Origin: Rhopalosiphum padi
Lineage: Eukaryota; Arthropoda; Insecta; Hemiptera; Aphididae
Direction: 5' to 3'
Length of the DNA: 64,000 nt
Assembly (NCBI RefSeq): GCF_020882245.1
Contig: NC_083598.1
Span: forward strand, 80,171,714-80,235,713
Position numbers and translations under genes: made by a program. This document shows positions 11,620 to 23,245 of this stretch, piece by piece. The notes beneath the pieces are model-generated. The model was not told the DNA's origin. It made no database searches and was given only the letters and a program-made list of their open reading frames with translations. The number at the start of each line of letters is the position of its first letter. Within the stretch, counting starts at the first letter, position 1.

Positions 11620-13700
11620 TCATGTAATCGGATTATATTATAATGTATGTAAAATGAACTAATAATATTATAAATATTAAATGCTTAAAAAAAAATGTAT
11701 TTAGTTGAGTAATTTTAATTTAAGATTTATTTTTCAAACCTTTAAAAGTGAATAATTTTTAATGAAAAAAAGTTCTTAGAGCTCTAATTTTTATAACACA
11801 AAAGTATAAAATAATTTTTTTATTTTAGATTTGTAAATTATCTGGAGTTCAATATGAAAACTGTGGTTGATCCATGTCAATCCTTACAAATTGAGACAAT
11901 TGCTGTATTTAAACATATATATATTAATTTGATAAATCGATGTACAAAATAATTATAATTAAATTTTAGAACTTTATAAAAAATGTCTATGTAATTATTT
12001 TAATAATTAAATAAACTATTATTTATTTTTATTTTTTTTAAATCAATAATCAACATTAATTATTCTTAAAATAATTTGTTTTTTTTCCATTTAATTCCGT
12101 AATAAATGTTATTGACAGAATATTTAAAAGATTAGTCTTTCATTATTGTAATTGTATTATGTATCTACAGCGTCGATGTAAGAAAAATCCTCTCTTGCAA
12201 TTATATATACAAAATATTTAAGTTATTGCGCTCAAAATGTTTCCCTTAGAAAGTAATTTGGTATATTTAAGTGAATATTTTAATTATTATTTTTAATATA
12301 ATTTAAGATCAACATTTCTAAAATCAATACATATATACATACATTTGTTAGATTATAACTGATAATTATCCAACCTATCTGCCTATCCCTAGCTACTGGG
12401 AATTTATCTTTATCACGGTAAGCTAGGACATATCTGAATAGACCATAATATTATGTTATAAATTTATTTTTATATTTTTTTTTTTATTATTTCAAAATAC
12501 TAATAAATTATAAATATCAAAATTAAATATTTCAAATAATTTTACATTTATCTGTGATTGGTAAAAAAAAAGTGTACAAGTTATCTATAACTTGTAATTT
12601 ATTAGTTGTAAAAGTAAAGTAAATGAAATATAATTGTATATTTATATATATGCATGTTCATTAGTTATTACTTATTAATAATAACTAAACTATATATTGT
12701 AAAATCTTGATTAGTTATTCATGTGCATTGTACAATGAAACCAAAAAATGAAAACTAAATTAGACAAGTAAAAATAACTTATACATAGACACTGTAGGGG
12801 GTGCACTTGCACTCCCCTGGTATTTCAAAAAAAAAAAATTTTTAAAAAATTTAGTGGTATTGAAAATATTTTATTTTACATTAAAATAAAATAAAAACCT
12901 ATTTTTTTAATTGTAGACGCCTGGGTTTTTTTCAAAATTACTCAATTGCATTTTCAATAAATTTGGTATCTTCTCGTCAAAAAATATTCCGATGTATTTA
13001 ACTTAAATAATTTAATTATTTAGAAATCAGTGTATACTATGCACGATACATCCCCTAACAAAATCCCTATCGGCGCCTATGCTTTTATATATTTTCATTG
13101 ATTATAAATACAATATTGTATTTATAATCAATGATATTTTACAATTAATAATGAACCTAAAATGTTGGGTGATATATAACAGAAGTTGACAAATAATCAA
13201 GGTTTTACTGATTTTTAATAACATACAAAATACTTAGTATCTACCTAATTTAAAAAAAAATCAAAATATTTTATATTAATACTAAACCAATATCATCATT
13301 TTAGTTTTTACTTTAAACAGTTTAAAAATTGATAGTTGCATATTATACACTATACAGTACGGTCAGTACGACTTAGGGACAACTAAAAAAATTAACATTT
13401 TTTAAATAACGTCCTGTAATTTTATTTCTGAATTATTAGAACAAAATTTGTATTAAATAATTAAAAAAATTAATCTTGGCAGCCAGTGATATATTTAATA
13501 CGTTGGTCGTTGGTCGTTGTTACTTGTTAGCATAACAATTTTGACATTTAGTGAGCATCGATCGAGCTGCATCACAGACCACTTATTTTACACTTTTACA
13601 GATATACATATAGATATAGACTGTATGATTTTACAAGTATAATATTTCTATTCCATGATATTGATAAAAACCATTTGTTATCTTAAATGATTTTTTTTAA
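11620..13700. other. Intergenic spacer with degraded MITE and perfect palindrome
   Basis: AT-rich and without recognisable coding exons. At about 12796-13083 a GC-rich edge (GGGGGTGCACTTGCACTCCC) and a closing edge (CCCTATCGGCGCCTATGC) look like the two ends of a degraded DNA transposon. A perfect 40-bp palindrome follows (listed). The last part may be the promoter of the SMIM8/RMND5 unit. Confidence 0.45.
13095..13134. repeat. Perfect 40-bp palindrome
   Basis: TCATTGATTATAAATACAAT is followed at once by its exact reverse complement, with no spacer. It is all AT-rich, so it could form a cruciform. It sits just beyond a degraded MITE. Confidence 0.9.
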
Positions 13701-13729
13701 TTGTTCCACAGTCCATACTCCGTAGCTCA

Positions 13730-13942
13730 TTGGCCTCCTGCCCTCATTGTCCATTGTCTGTCTTGGCGGCAGGCGCTGATAAAAAATTGTTTTTACTACG
13801 ACGTCGTTTTGTATTCTGTTGTTGTTCGACGATCAACGAAAAGTCAAAAACTGAACAAGAACCTCACAACGCCAAGCGATTACCGGACAATTTTACTTCT
13901 GGACCTATTGTGAATACGTACGATTCCATCTCGAGGTGGTGA
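13730..13942 (+). other. Upstream ORF in the SMIM8 leader (70 codons)
   Basis: An open frame of 70 codons begins MASCPHCPLSVLAAGADKK and stops 17 nt before the SMIM8 start codon, in a different frame. The region is less AT-rich than its surroundings, as expected for a transcribed leader. The peptide is Cys/Lys/Arg-rich with no known domain. It may be a regulatory upstream ORF or simply 5' UTR; I do not claim a stable protein. Confidence 0.3.
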
Positions 13943-13959
13943 ACAATCCGTTCCAAGTA

Positions 13960-14542
13960 ATGAAAGATCGGCAAACCGCACCAGGAGATGGTATTAGATC
14001 TCTAAAAACTTCCAGAGTGTTTCGGATCATCAACTTTGAACTCTATTCAAAACCGGTAATATAATATGACATAATATATGATTAAGTTATTCCTAGCATT
14101 TGGTGGATAAATCTTTTTAATAGAATTAATTTCATAGGTATTAAAAAAAAATGTTTTAAGTGTCTATATACTATTATTCTTACCATAAAACTATTATATT
14201 ATAATTAAAAGTTAGATAGATTCTATATAGAGTTTTTGGTAGGTCATTACTCATTTTCTCAAATATATGTCTACACCTACCTATTATTTAATTTAATATA
14301 TGTATTAGAAGTTGCATGAAAAATTGAATAAAAATTTATATTACTATTAAGATTTAGTATAATATGATAGTAATTTTTTTCAGAATAAAGTGATCATGGC
14401 ATTAGGACTTGTATCAATATCATTCACTTTTGGATATCTGGTATATATGAGACACCAATATGAAAAAATGGGATATTACCCAGCTGTTGCTGAAGATGGC
14501 CGTCATGAAGTATATAAACAAAGACAATCCAAATGGGATTGA
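13960..14542 (+). CDS. SMIM8: Small integral membrane protein 8 (SMIM8), 2 exons
   Basis: Exons 13960-14055 and 14384-14542 encode 84 residues. The protein fits the SMIM8 (C6orf162) pattern: a G(I/V)R...T..R..N.EL..KPN segment (GIRSLKTSRVFRIINFELYS then KPNK), one hydrophobic span at about residues 36-55 (MALGLVSISFTFGYLVYM), and the C-terminal KWD. The start is the first ATG after an in-frame stop near 13848. The vertebrate protein has no well-established function; a single-pass membrane role is inferred. Exon 2 ends 68 nt before the RMND5 start codon, with no AATAAA in the gap. Confidence 0.9.
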
Positions 14543-14610
14543 AATTGTATTGTTTTAGTATTACAACCTTTTAGTGCTTTTTCATTCACCCGTTATCAAT
14601 CTACTAAAAA
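14543..14610 (+). promoter_or_regulatory. 68-nt intercistronic gap SMIM8-RMND5
   Basis: The gap contains no AATAAA/ATTAAA signal but has two pyrimidine-rich 3' splice-site-like words (TTGTTTTAG and CCTTTTAG). RMND5 could therefore be reached by splicing from an upstream leader exon that skips SMIM8, or it could be the second cistron of a two-gene transcript. Confidence 0.45.
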
Positions 14611-15711
14611 ATGGAATCTTGCCAAGCCGTTGAGGCTGATATTGACAAATTAATTGCTAAATATAATAAATATGGCCCAAAATGGCAATTCCAGTTACAC
14701 AGATTTATTTCAACATTAGAACGGTACAAACGAGAAATTGAAAGTCAAAGTTCTGAAATAGATAAATGTGGACTTTCTTCAACAATTTTACAAATGAAGC
14801 TCGCCATTAAGGATATTTCAAATGAACATAGAAGATGGCATAGTGATGTCTCAAGAGTAGGCAAAACTATAGACAAAAATTTTATTTCCGACTATACAGA
14901 AGCCAGTAATAAAAAAGCGTTTAAAACCGATCACGAAAAAGAAATCCTAAACAAAATAATTTGTATGCATTTGTACAGGGATTCAAAATGGGAAGTTGCT
15001 GAAGAATTTTTAAAAGAAGCTGGTATCACAGTTGACGACAAACAAAAACAACGTTATTTAAATTTAAATCATATTGTTGATAGTTTGAGACAAAAAGATC
15101 CTATGCCGGCATTTGAATGGGTACATCAAAATAAAATTGAATTAGATTCCAAAAAATCAGATCTAGAATTTAAACTGCACCAAATTGTGTTTTTGGATAT
15201 TCTTAATCGTGGTGATCAGTATGAAGCAGTAGTTTATGCTCGCACAAACTTTAGTCGTTTTATTGATAAACAAAAGGAAATCCAATCCACAATGGGTATG
15301 TTATTATATCCTCCTAATGTTGCACAAATGCGTACTGAAGTTATTGACTTGTTTATAAAAGATTCTTGTCTTAGTGATGACGATATGTTGAGTGTTTGTG
15401 TGAACGTGGGTTGCTCAGCTTTACCAGCTTTGTTGGATATTAAACAAGCAATTTGTCGAGATGTTGGAGGTGTTTGGAATGAAAATGACGAATTACCAAT
15501 TAAAATTGACACTGGTTTTGCTTATCATTCAGTATTTGCTTGTCCAATATTAAGAACGAGAAGTGGAACATCTAATCCACCTATGATGTTAGTATGTGGT
15601 CATGTAATATCCAAAGATGCGCTTAATAAATTAGAACGTTCAGGTAGATTAAAGTGTCCATATTGTCCTAAAGAACAACTTCCATCAGAAGCTAGAACTA
15701 TACATTTCTAA
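14611..15711 (+). CDS. RMND5A: RMND5 (GID2/CTLH complex RING E3 ligase), intronless
   Basis: 366 residues in one exon. The start MESCQAVEADIDKLIAKY aligns with the human RMND5A N-terminus, which supports this ATG. Domains: LisH at about 111-139 (NKIICMHLYRDSKWEVAEEF), CTLH at about 150-208, CRA region, then the family's degenerate RING at 311-352 (CPILR, CGHVIS with C329/H331, LKCPYCP with C349/C352). SRVGKTIDKNF is also a family signature. Known role: with MAEA it forms the catalytic RING pair of the CTLH/GID ubiquitin ligase. It lies directly behind SMIM8. The most plausible poly(A) signal is AATAAA at 16435-16440, giving a long 3' UTR. Confidence 0.97.
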   Translation: MESCQAVEADIDKLIAKYNKYGPKWQFQLHRFISTLERYKREIESQSSEIDKCGLSSTILQMKLAIKDISNEHRRWHSDVSRVGKTIDKNFISDYTEASNKKAFKTDHEKEILNKIICMHLYRDSKWEVAEEFLKEAGITVDDKQKQRYLNLNHIVDSLRQKDPMPAFEWVHQNKIELDSKKSDLEFKLHQIVFLDILNRGDQYEAVVYARTNFSRFIDKQKEIQSTMGMLLYPPNVAQMRTEVIDLFIKDSCLSDDDMLSVCVNVGCSALPALLDIKQAICRDVGGVWNENDELPIKIDTGFAYHSVFACPILRTRSGTSNPPMMLVCGHVISKDALNKLERSGRLKCPYCPKEQLPSEARTIHF

Positions 15712-16815
15712 ATGGTTTAGTAATGTTTTAAATTTTCTCATCATATACAATGTAAATAATTTGTGTTTAAAAATGTTTAATTAATTCATATACCTAAGTA
15801 ATATGTACCTATACATTGGTTGTAATGTATGCACATTTTTAAATTCTAACAGTTACATCATGTATTGTATTGTATCAATTGAAGGTTAAATAATTGTATT
15901 GTAAGAAATCAATTTGGCAAATCTTCATGTTAACTATAAGTAATTTTGACGGTGACTATTCTGTTTATGTAACTAGATTTCTTATTTAAAATTAAAACTG
16001 GCAATTTTCCAAGTTTATATAAATCCATAATCTATTGCGACAAATTTTAATTCAAAAAGTTAAAATAACATACTTTTAATTTTGTTGTAAAAATAATTTG
16101 ATTAAATTTTTTTTTGTAAATGGTGGTAATTTTTTAATTAAACATTATTTATGTTTAAATATGGTATGTTTATATTTTAGTCAAATTATTAGTTAAAATG
16201 TGAAAAAGAAATGTTAAATTATATACATTAAGTTATATAAATATATTTTAAATAATACTTATGTTTATGAATTTGTGTATATATTATGTGTTTAATTGAT
16301 AGAAATGAGGTTTAAATTTCAAAACAGTAAGAAATGTATAAGTTTAATTTCAATGAGTAATTCTTATTCTTTTTTATGAATTTAAGTATGTTTTTATTTT
16401 ATGAATCATGATTTAATTGCATCTAAATTAAAGAAATAAATTATATTATTGTTTTATTTCTCTTTGAGTTAAATATTATTAAAAAGGAAAATTGTATGTG
16501 GTTCATAGACTATAAGTATAGATACATTATACAATCCAGTGGCAGATTTAAGGGGTGGGTTCCGGGGGCTGGATACAAGGTATGTCTAAAGCATCTATGT
16601 AACATTTATCCATTAGAACTTCATAATATATAGATTCAAAAAATAAAAAAACAGAATACACATATAATGAGATTTCTGTATAATCCGAGTCATAAATATT
16701 CTACATGTATATTATATAAAATATTAAGATTTTATCAATCAAAAGAAGTTAAAAGACAGGTAGATTATAGTAGTAGCTTGTGAATTAGGTGAATGGCATA
16801 CTACATAGTGGAAGA
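15712..16815. other. RMND5 3' UTR and spacer, MITE end at 16541
   Basis: AT-rich sequence with the likely RMND5 poly(A) signal at 16435-16440. CAGTGGCAGATTTAAGGGG at about 16541 resembles the left end of a hAT-type MITE. I could not find its partner end, so it is a fragment at best. Confidence 0.45.
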
Positions 16816-19800
16816 TTATATGTTTTTCCTTAATGTATCATTAATTGCTTTAGCAACATAACTAATGTTTGTGAAATTCAGTCCAGTAACATTTATCCGC
16901 CCATAATCTATCAGATAAATGTGATGAAAATGTCTTAAATATTCCACTTGACTATCTGAAATTGAACACTTAAATTAGTATGCACTGTGAGATTGTTTAT
17001 GATAAAAATTATCTTAGATTTCATTATTTAATTTATAAATTATATTCAAAATATATACTTGTCAAATGTAACATTATAAACATGCCCTTTTGATCTGTTA
17101 CATGGTTCCATTTTCTAGGAGCGCATTCTTCCTCGAGAGCTTTTCGGAAAGCTTTTCTTATTTCTATACTTCGATTAACCATAGCTTTGAAACTGCTTGA
17201 CCTTTTTAAACAATAGTATTTACATTTTTAATCAACTAATTTATATAGAATGATGTACAATAATTTACCATTCGTCGTATAGTTCAGGATCGGATAATAT
17301 TTTTAAAACGGTCCTGGCACCATGGTTTGGAGGATTTGAATAGATACTTCTAACGATTTTTTCGAAGTGGACTTTAAGACTATCAATGTTATGACCAGAT
17401 TTTAGTACAACCATCAAATTACCAACTCGTTCGTCTAATACAAAATTATTATTAATACTAGACAGATGCAGATAATATAATATATTATACACACATCTAT
17501 GTTTAAAGTTGTAGTAATTTAATTAATAGTTTGTAACTTACTGTACATAGTAAACATCTTGGAAAATGATTGTGCGCAGAGAAATTCAAACCCTTCTTTA
17601 TGGAAATGACGAATAGCCCAGGTGTCTTCTTCAATATCTCCAGACGCCATTCCTTGATACGCGATGTCAAAGAATGGTATCAATTGACGTTCCTGAAGAA
17701 TTTTAATAATCATAATACAGTAATTATTTAAAAATACTAGAGAACCTAGATGATCAATATGTATAAAAAATTTCGCATTAATTACTTTCATTATTTCAGC
17801 AATAATTTTCCATTGTTCTTTAGTAAGGTCTAAACCAGTTGGATTATGACCACATGCATGCAATATTATGACCGAGTCGATCGGAGCATTAGAAATGTCC
17901 TCACAAAATCCTTCAAAATCAATTAATTTAGTTTCCCTATTCAGATAACGGTATTGGAGTATGTTTTGAAATCCACTAAACGAGAACACAGTTCCATGCA
18001 TTTCTAAAAGAAATTATTAATATTTAATGTTTATAAAACTAAAAAGATGCAAGTAATTATCTAATACCTTGAAATCTGGTATTTTCCCCATAAGTTATTA
18101 ATTATAATAATTAATATTACAATTATTACTAGCGAATTGTCATATGTAAATTAAAGTAGGAGAGGTATAATAATAATTACATCTGGGATCTACTTATATG
18201 CTAAGTATAAAGTAGGTAATCTATTATAGGTACCTAGATATGTAGGTAAATTACCTTTAATAAAAGGATTTAATATTCATAGGTTACCTGTTAAGTAAGT
18301 ATGTGTGGGCGTAACGCGTTTCGCCCAGGCTAGTTAAGATAAATTTAAAAGTAAGTTGGTAAAGATTCAATCATATAATGTTCTCCAAAAAGTTATTTTC
18401 AATTCACAAAAATGGTACAATTATAACAAATTTAGTCCATAATAAATAAAAATGGTAGTACCTACACAAGTTAGGTATATGTTTATCTACTAATTTTAGA
18501 ATTATATTTAGGTACACTTTAAATGTTCTATATCAAAAATGTACCTAATTTTTTATTTTTAAACAGTTTTATAATAAGCACCTATTTAATTGATAATTTT
18601 GACAAAATGTTATATTTTTATAATTATCGATGAAACCAGGGGAAGCTTTGCTTCTTAAAAGGTTTTTTTCGGTTTTTTTGTCTTTAATTCATCCAGCTCA
18701 AAATCCAATTTTTGCTTAGAAAAAAACTGATGGATATTAAGAATGTACCTACTTATATGTTAAATAATAAAATAACTAACCAATAATTTTATAGATACCT
18801 ATTACTATTATATGTCATGTATTATAATATTATATGCTTATTAATATTGTGTACTATGCATACATGAGTTTATGTATGATAGTATTTATTATAAAGTACC
18901 TAATCAAGACATTCATACAGATACGAGTGATGTAAATATGAGTAATATGACTCAAAACAGATTCAGTGATTAATAATAAATATAGAAAGAGAATTATTGA
19001 TAATAATATTTTATAAATATAGGCGTATGCACTATGCACTATATAGTATAGGTACTTACTTTATTTATAATGACAAGCTTCCGACCCCCGATTTTATTCT
19101 ATTATTTATTTTCAACTTTGATTTTGAAAATGTTTACTTAATATGTACCTAGTTAACTTCGGTGACGGCGTGACGCTCATGAGGGAGGTTTTATTTTGAT
19201 CTTTAGTTTCCAAAGATTAGCCTCTCTTGGCAAAGGAGACTATTTAATCAATGAACTACATATTTTGGGTAACTTTTCGGGAGGTATCCACACTCCACAA
19301 TATAATTGAAAATATGTTATTGGATCTAATAAATTTAATTTAACTTTCACAGATTCGATAAAATTATTTTGGTAAGCACGAGGAAAATACCATAGGTAAC
19401 GGGTTTAATAAATATTTTATACACTATTTAATAATATAATCTAAATTTTTTAACTTCGATCATTTTCTCCGACGACCATTTATCATTTATAAAATACCTA
19501 ATGCAGTTAATATTTCCAATTTTTTAAATTACTTACCCCATGATGGATTAGGATAATAAAGAGTTGTGCAATTCATATGCCGCGATAAAAATTCAGCACC
19601 TATTTTTATAGCACCTGTTCCACCAACACATTGAACACCAAATATCTACATAAAATTAATATTCGAAATTATGCTTTGTAAATTTATGAATAAATATTGA
19701 AATTGTTCATAGTGTGGTTGTTTGGTTCATATAGATTTAAATAATATAGTTGTACAATAATAATACGGTAATGACGGTAATGTTACAATAACGTTTTAAT

Positions 19801-20926
19801 ATAATAATGAATAATAACAATTTACGTCTTTACCATTCCGTCTTTCCACTGTTTTTCAATATCTCCTAACAATAGCTTGCATGCTAATTTTGTAAAACCT
19901 TCAATTCCTGTAGGTGATAAGTAATTGTGACTCGAAGTATCATTTACAACCATGTTTTCTGCTTTCTTAACCACAGGTAACATATATAGACTACCATCTT
20001 CCGATCTGAAAGCTATATCAATAGGTAATAATATTATTACGAGAATATTACAATTATTAATTGGTTATTAAAAAAAAAAACACTTGATGGCCATCACTCC
20101 ATCAGTGATCGGTCTACTATTTTCTTAAGTTTCTAAAATATATACAATTATTATGAATTATATTAATTATTAGAAAACTAAAACTAAAACAAAAATACAA
20201 TAAAGTATTATTAATATAGATAGCTAATGTTATTTTTACAACATTAATGGAAGAATTAGATTTAAAATGATCGACTAAGTAATTTTACTATACTAGAAAC
20301 TTAATTTAATTTATTTTAAATTTGAGTGTATAGTGCAGATGTACCTACTGGAATTACTTACTCTCTGCTGTTAAATGATTTTGATATAATAAGCAATAAT
20401 TATACATAAGCACAGTTTTATTTAAACAATAATTGTCATTATGACATGATAAATATCATGAAACACCTGCGCACAAGAATAGTAACAATAAACTAATACA
20501 ACTCAAAAATCTAATTTTTCAGGACATTATTTCAAAATTTAAAACTATATTATTTATTTATAAACTGTTTTATTCTGAACATAATATAATAGCTATATAG
20601 GTAGGTACACGAAAGCTTTGAATGTTATTTAAACATGGAACATATTATATTTTCTATAACAATTCATATGTAATATTAATGTAGGTATATAATACATTAA
20701 CTATATATCATTTCTGAAATTAAATAAGATTTATTTTTTTTGAGAAATGTACATATTTTTGTGCATAAGCGAATAATGTGATTGGTTTATATTGTTAACT
20801 GTAGTAAAATTACTTACTTCCATAGATAAGATCTACTTTTAGAGGAGATATATCGTTTTGAAATGCAGTATTGACTTCTATATATCCAACCTGGTTCACT
20901 AATGGAACATTATTGAATTGAACCAT
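16816..20926 (-). CDS. GOT1: Cytosolic aspartate aminotransferase, copy A (GOT1-like), 8 exons
   Basis: Exons on the minus strand: 20926-20818, 20012-19834, 19645-19537, 18003-17786, 17692-17542, 17434-17269, 17201-17059, 16955-16816. All are in phase, giving 404 residues (human GOT1 has 413). Fold-type I PLP enzyme. Visible functional residues (pig numbering): Trp140 in NPSWEMHG, Asn194 in HACGHNPTGLD, Asp222/Tyr225 in FFDIAYQGMASG, Schiff-base Lys258 in AQSFSKMFTMYNERVGN, Arg266, Arg292 in SNPPNHGAR, and Arg386 in GRINVTGLN. It should therefore bind dicarboxylates (Asp/Glu with 2-oxoglutarate/oxaloacetate). Family-invariant LGVGAYR is altered to LIYGTFR, and FSKNFG to FSKMFT, so kinetics may differ. 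No transit peptide is evident. The intron 17693-17785 is 93 nt, stop-free and in frame. Copy B lies upstream in the same orientation. Confidence 0.93.
17534..17986. repeat. 453-bp tract identical to 24391-24843
   Basis: By eye, every base matches the copy B tract at offset 6857, including the whole 93-bp intron. The first mismatches flank it at 17533 and 17987. Neighbouring exons and introns of the two genes carry frequent substitutions and indels. Confidence 0.88.
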
Positions 20927-21223
20927 AACTGTTGCAATAGAATACTAAAATTGACTACTTAAGTATTTACTGTGTACCTACTATAATAACTATATATCGT
21001 ATATACTACCTATATGTATTGTGTAATTTCACTTAATAAATGCCGTTTAGACGTTTAGTTTAGTAGAAAATGTGTCACTAAGTTACTGACATACAGAAAC
21101 GTTCAGAACAATTCGTGAATTCAGCTGCAGTATTATAAGAAATACTCGGATCTAATAATGACTATTGGAATTACTAGTAGGTACCTACCTATTAAAGAAT
21201 ATTTGTTTAACGACGACTAAGGT

Positions 21224-21235
21224 GGTTTATATAGG
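21224..21235 (-). promoter_or_regulatory. TATA-type promoter of aspartate aminotransferase copy A
   Basis: Minus-strand CCTATATAAACC (TATA core at 21227-21234) lies about 300 bp upstream of the copy A ATG. An equivalent box stands at the matching place in copy B. Nearby motif ATTAAAGAAT...GTTTAACGACGACTA is also kept in B with few changes. Confidence 0.65.
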
Positions 21236-21485
21236 TGAACCACAATCGATGATCCTACGTGCACCAATATAGTGCTTATACCTACCCATAAGGCCATAAA
21301 TGTTCTAACATGGATTTGACAATTAAATTATATTATTATATCACGTATACGTACTTAGCACTCATCGATTTCCACACCGGCTTACTCTTTTTGGTAAGCC
21401 ATAAATACGAATGTGTCATGTGATCTGTGTAAAGTGTTATTAATGTTGAAGAGAGCATGATGATATATTATATCCTGGCCGGGCT

Positions 21486-21500
21486 TGAACTCGGGGTGCC
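21486..21500. promoter_or_regulatory. Conserved 15-bp upstream block, copy A
   Basis: TGAACTCGGGGTGCC occurs here and at 28032-28046 upstream of copy B, exactly matching inside otherwise drifting flanks. On the minus strand GAGTTCAAGCC resembles a pol III B box, but no A box is visible. It may be a transcription-factor site; function unknown. Confidence 0.4.
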
Positions 21501-22210
21501 GAGAATCTATTTTTTAATTATCCGTTTAAAATAATAGGTTAAGTAACTTTCAAGTACCTACTTATAATCGATACACATAGTATCGTGTTCATACAACTAT
21601 CGGACTATAATTATTACATAATGTGTCTGTTCGATAAACACCATTAAACAATTACCTATGTATTTGATACTTTACCTTAAGACGAACTTGGCGAACTCTA
21701 TTCTGGAATGGTATGCGAGTCTTGCCGTGAGCCCGCGGCAACCCCTGAACACTCATCAAATATTGTATTATTTTCAATTACTTATGAGTTAACTATTAGC
21801 TATTACAGTTACCTATTACTTATTAGGCATACAATACATACTAAACACTCGACATGGCAAACAATTGTCACACGGAATTGTACAAATATGATGCAATTAT
21901 ACGTAAGTGATAAATTAACAAGTACATACTTGTATAGAAATTAAGTGATTTTTTTTTCATGTTAAATAATTGTGTTTATTAAAAAAAAATATTATGTTTA
22001 TCAAAAAAAAAAAAAAATGATAATCAAAATATCAGCGAATATCTGTTAAACAAAAATTATAGCTTTTATACAATGCCATGTATGTTCTACAGTCTTACAA
22101 ATACAACCAATAGGTATAGTACATTGGTACCTATACAATAATTATAATATTCACAAAACGATTAACAAGTACATTAACTTTAGCCGGTTCTATTTAATGT
22201 TATGTATGGG

Positions 22211-22389
22211 CAGTGGCGTAGCCAGGATTTTATTTCGGGAAGGGCTGATCAATTTTTGTAAAGTACAATTTAAGATTTTTGTAGCGATTATTTTCATAGA
22301 CCATTAAAAATTAAAATATATTTTTAATTTTCTTGATATTTCAGGGGGGGGCTACAGCCCCCTCAGCCCTCCCCCTGGCTACGCCACTG
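22211..22389. mobile_element. hAT-type MITE with perfect 8-bp target duplication
   Basis: A 179-bp element with terminal inverted repeats CAGTGGCGTAGCCAGG / CTGGCTACGCCACTG, flanked on both sides by TGTATGGG (22203-22210 and 22390-22397). The 8-bp duplication and CAGTG ends point to the hAT superfamily. It is non-coding with a G-run followed by a C-rich stretch, and the perfect duplication suggests a fairly recent insertion. Confidence 0.9.
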
Positions 22390-23024
22390 TGTATGGGCTA
22401 TGTGCCTATATGTTAAAATTGCTTAAGTCGAAATCGAAATCATGAAATCAACAATTAGACTATATCATGGCACTGTAAGTCGGTAAAATTTGATTGATGA
22501 TTTCATAAATTAGGCAGACATTTTTCGGCATCACGTTCGATGACGATTTGATACTATAAATATAGGTATACTGGTTACTAGTATAGACAGCTAGTACAGG
22601 CGAAAACCTAAAACTATGTATAAAAAAATAAGATCCGCAGCCAAGGTATGTTTTACATAAAATATAAATCAATAATTTTTTTCCTCTTTTTTCTCTTATT
22701 TTTTATAATGTTGCAATTCAACATTTTAATGTCTATACCTAATTTAAATATCAATTGTACTCATCCTTGTAAACAAGATTCAAAATGTGTAAATATATAA
22801 GAATAAAAAATAAATTAAAAAGATAATTTTTCCCTACGAGGTAAAAACTTATAACATTTGCATACTGCATAGGCACATTATTTTAGCTATGTTTAACTTG
22901 TTAAAGGCATATACCGATATGTTTATTTATTTATAGATATCTGTAATATTTTTAAATTAACAAATTGTATGATCTGAACTAAACAATTCTTTTTATATAC
23001 TTTAAAGTTTAAATGCTAGAGGCA

Positions 23025-23245
23025 GAGTCAGCGTGAGCACGCGCGAGAGTGTATAGTTGGTTCATTCGTGTCGACTTGTGGATCTCGTCTCGCCTCGCCT
23101 CGTATTCGATCCACTCGAAGTTGATACTTTAATCACGAATCAAAGGACACGAAGCATGAGGTACCAACTAAACTCTCCCGAAACTCATTCAAATCACGAC
23201 TCACGACAAGGTGACCACGCAAGAGTTTGGAAATAGCATAATAGA
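23025..23245. repeat. GC-rich island with imperfect inverted repeats
   Basis: This stretch is much richer in GC than its surroundings, with CTCGTCTCGCCTCGCCTCG near its middle. Outer words pair imperfectly: GAGAGTGTATAGTTGGT on the left and the complement of ACCAACTAAACTCTC on the right; GTGAGCACGCGCGAG and CACGCAAGAG also frame it. It looks like a foldback or degraded transposon between the two GOT1 copies. No coding frame is evident. Confidence 0.4.

Larger units (their letters stand above)
16816..22060. repeat. Tandem duplication unit A (gene plus upstream flank)
   Basis: This unit matches unit B (23687-31770) in exon order, intron remnants, promoter, the 21486 block, and far-upstream words such as CCCCTGAACAC, AAACACTCGA, GTGATAAATTAA and TTTCATGTTAAATA (21746-21966, matching about 31487-31700). 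The homology shows the duplication was longer than the gene itself. Confidence 0.8.

Noticed and set aside
17519..18001. Uninterrupted 160-codon minus-strand frame taken as one exon
   Set aside because: It joins exons 4 and 5 of copy A through the 93-nt intron. The family has no insert there, and GT...TTCAG borders fit exactly. The same holds for 24388-24888 in copy B.
21483..21510. tRNA gene or SINE suggested by a B-box-like word
   Set aside because: No A box, no clover-leaf and no poly(A) tail or target duplication; kept only as a conserved block.
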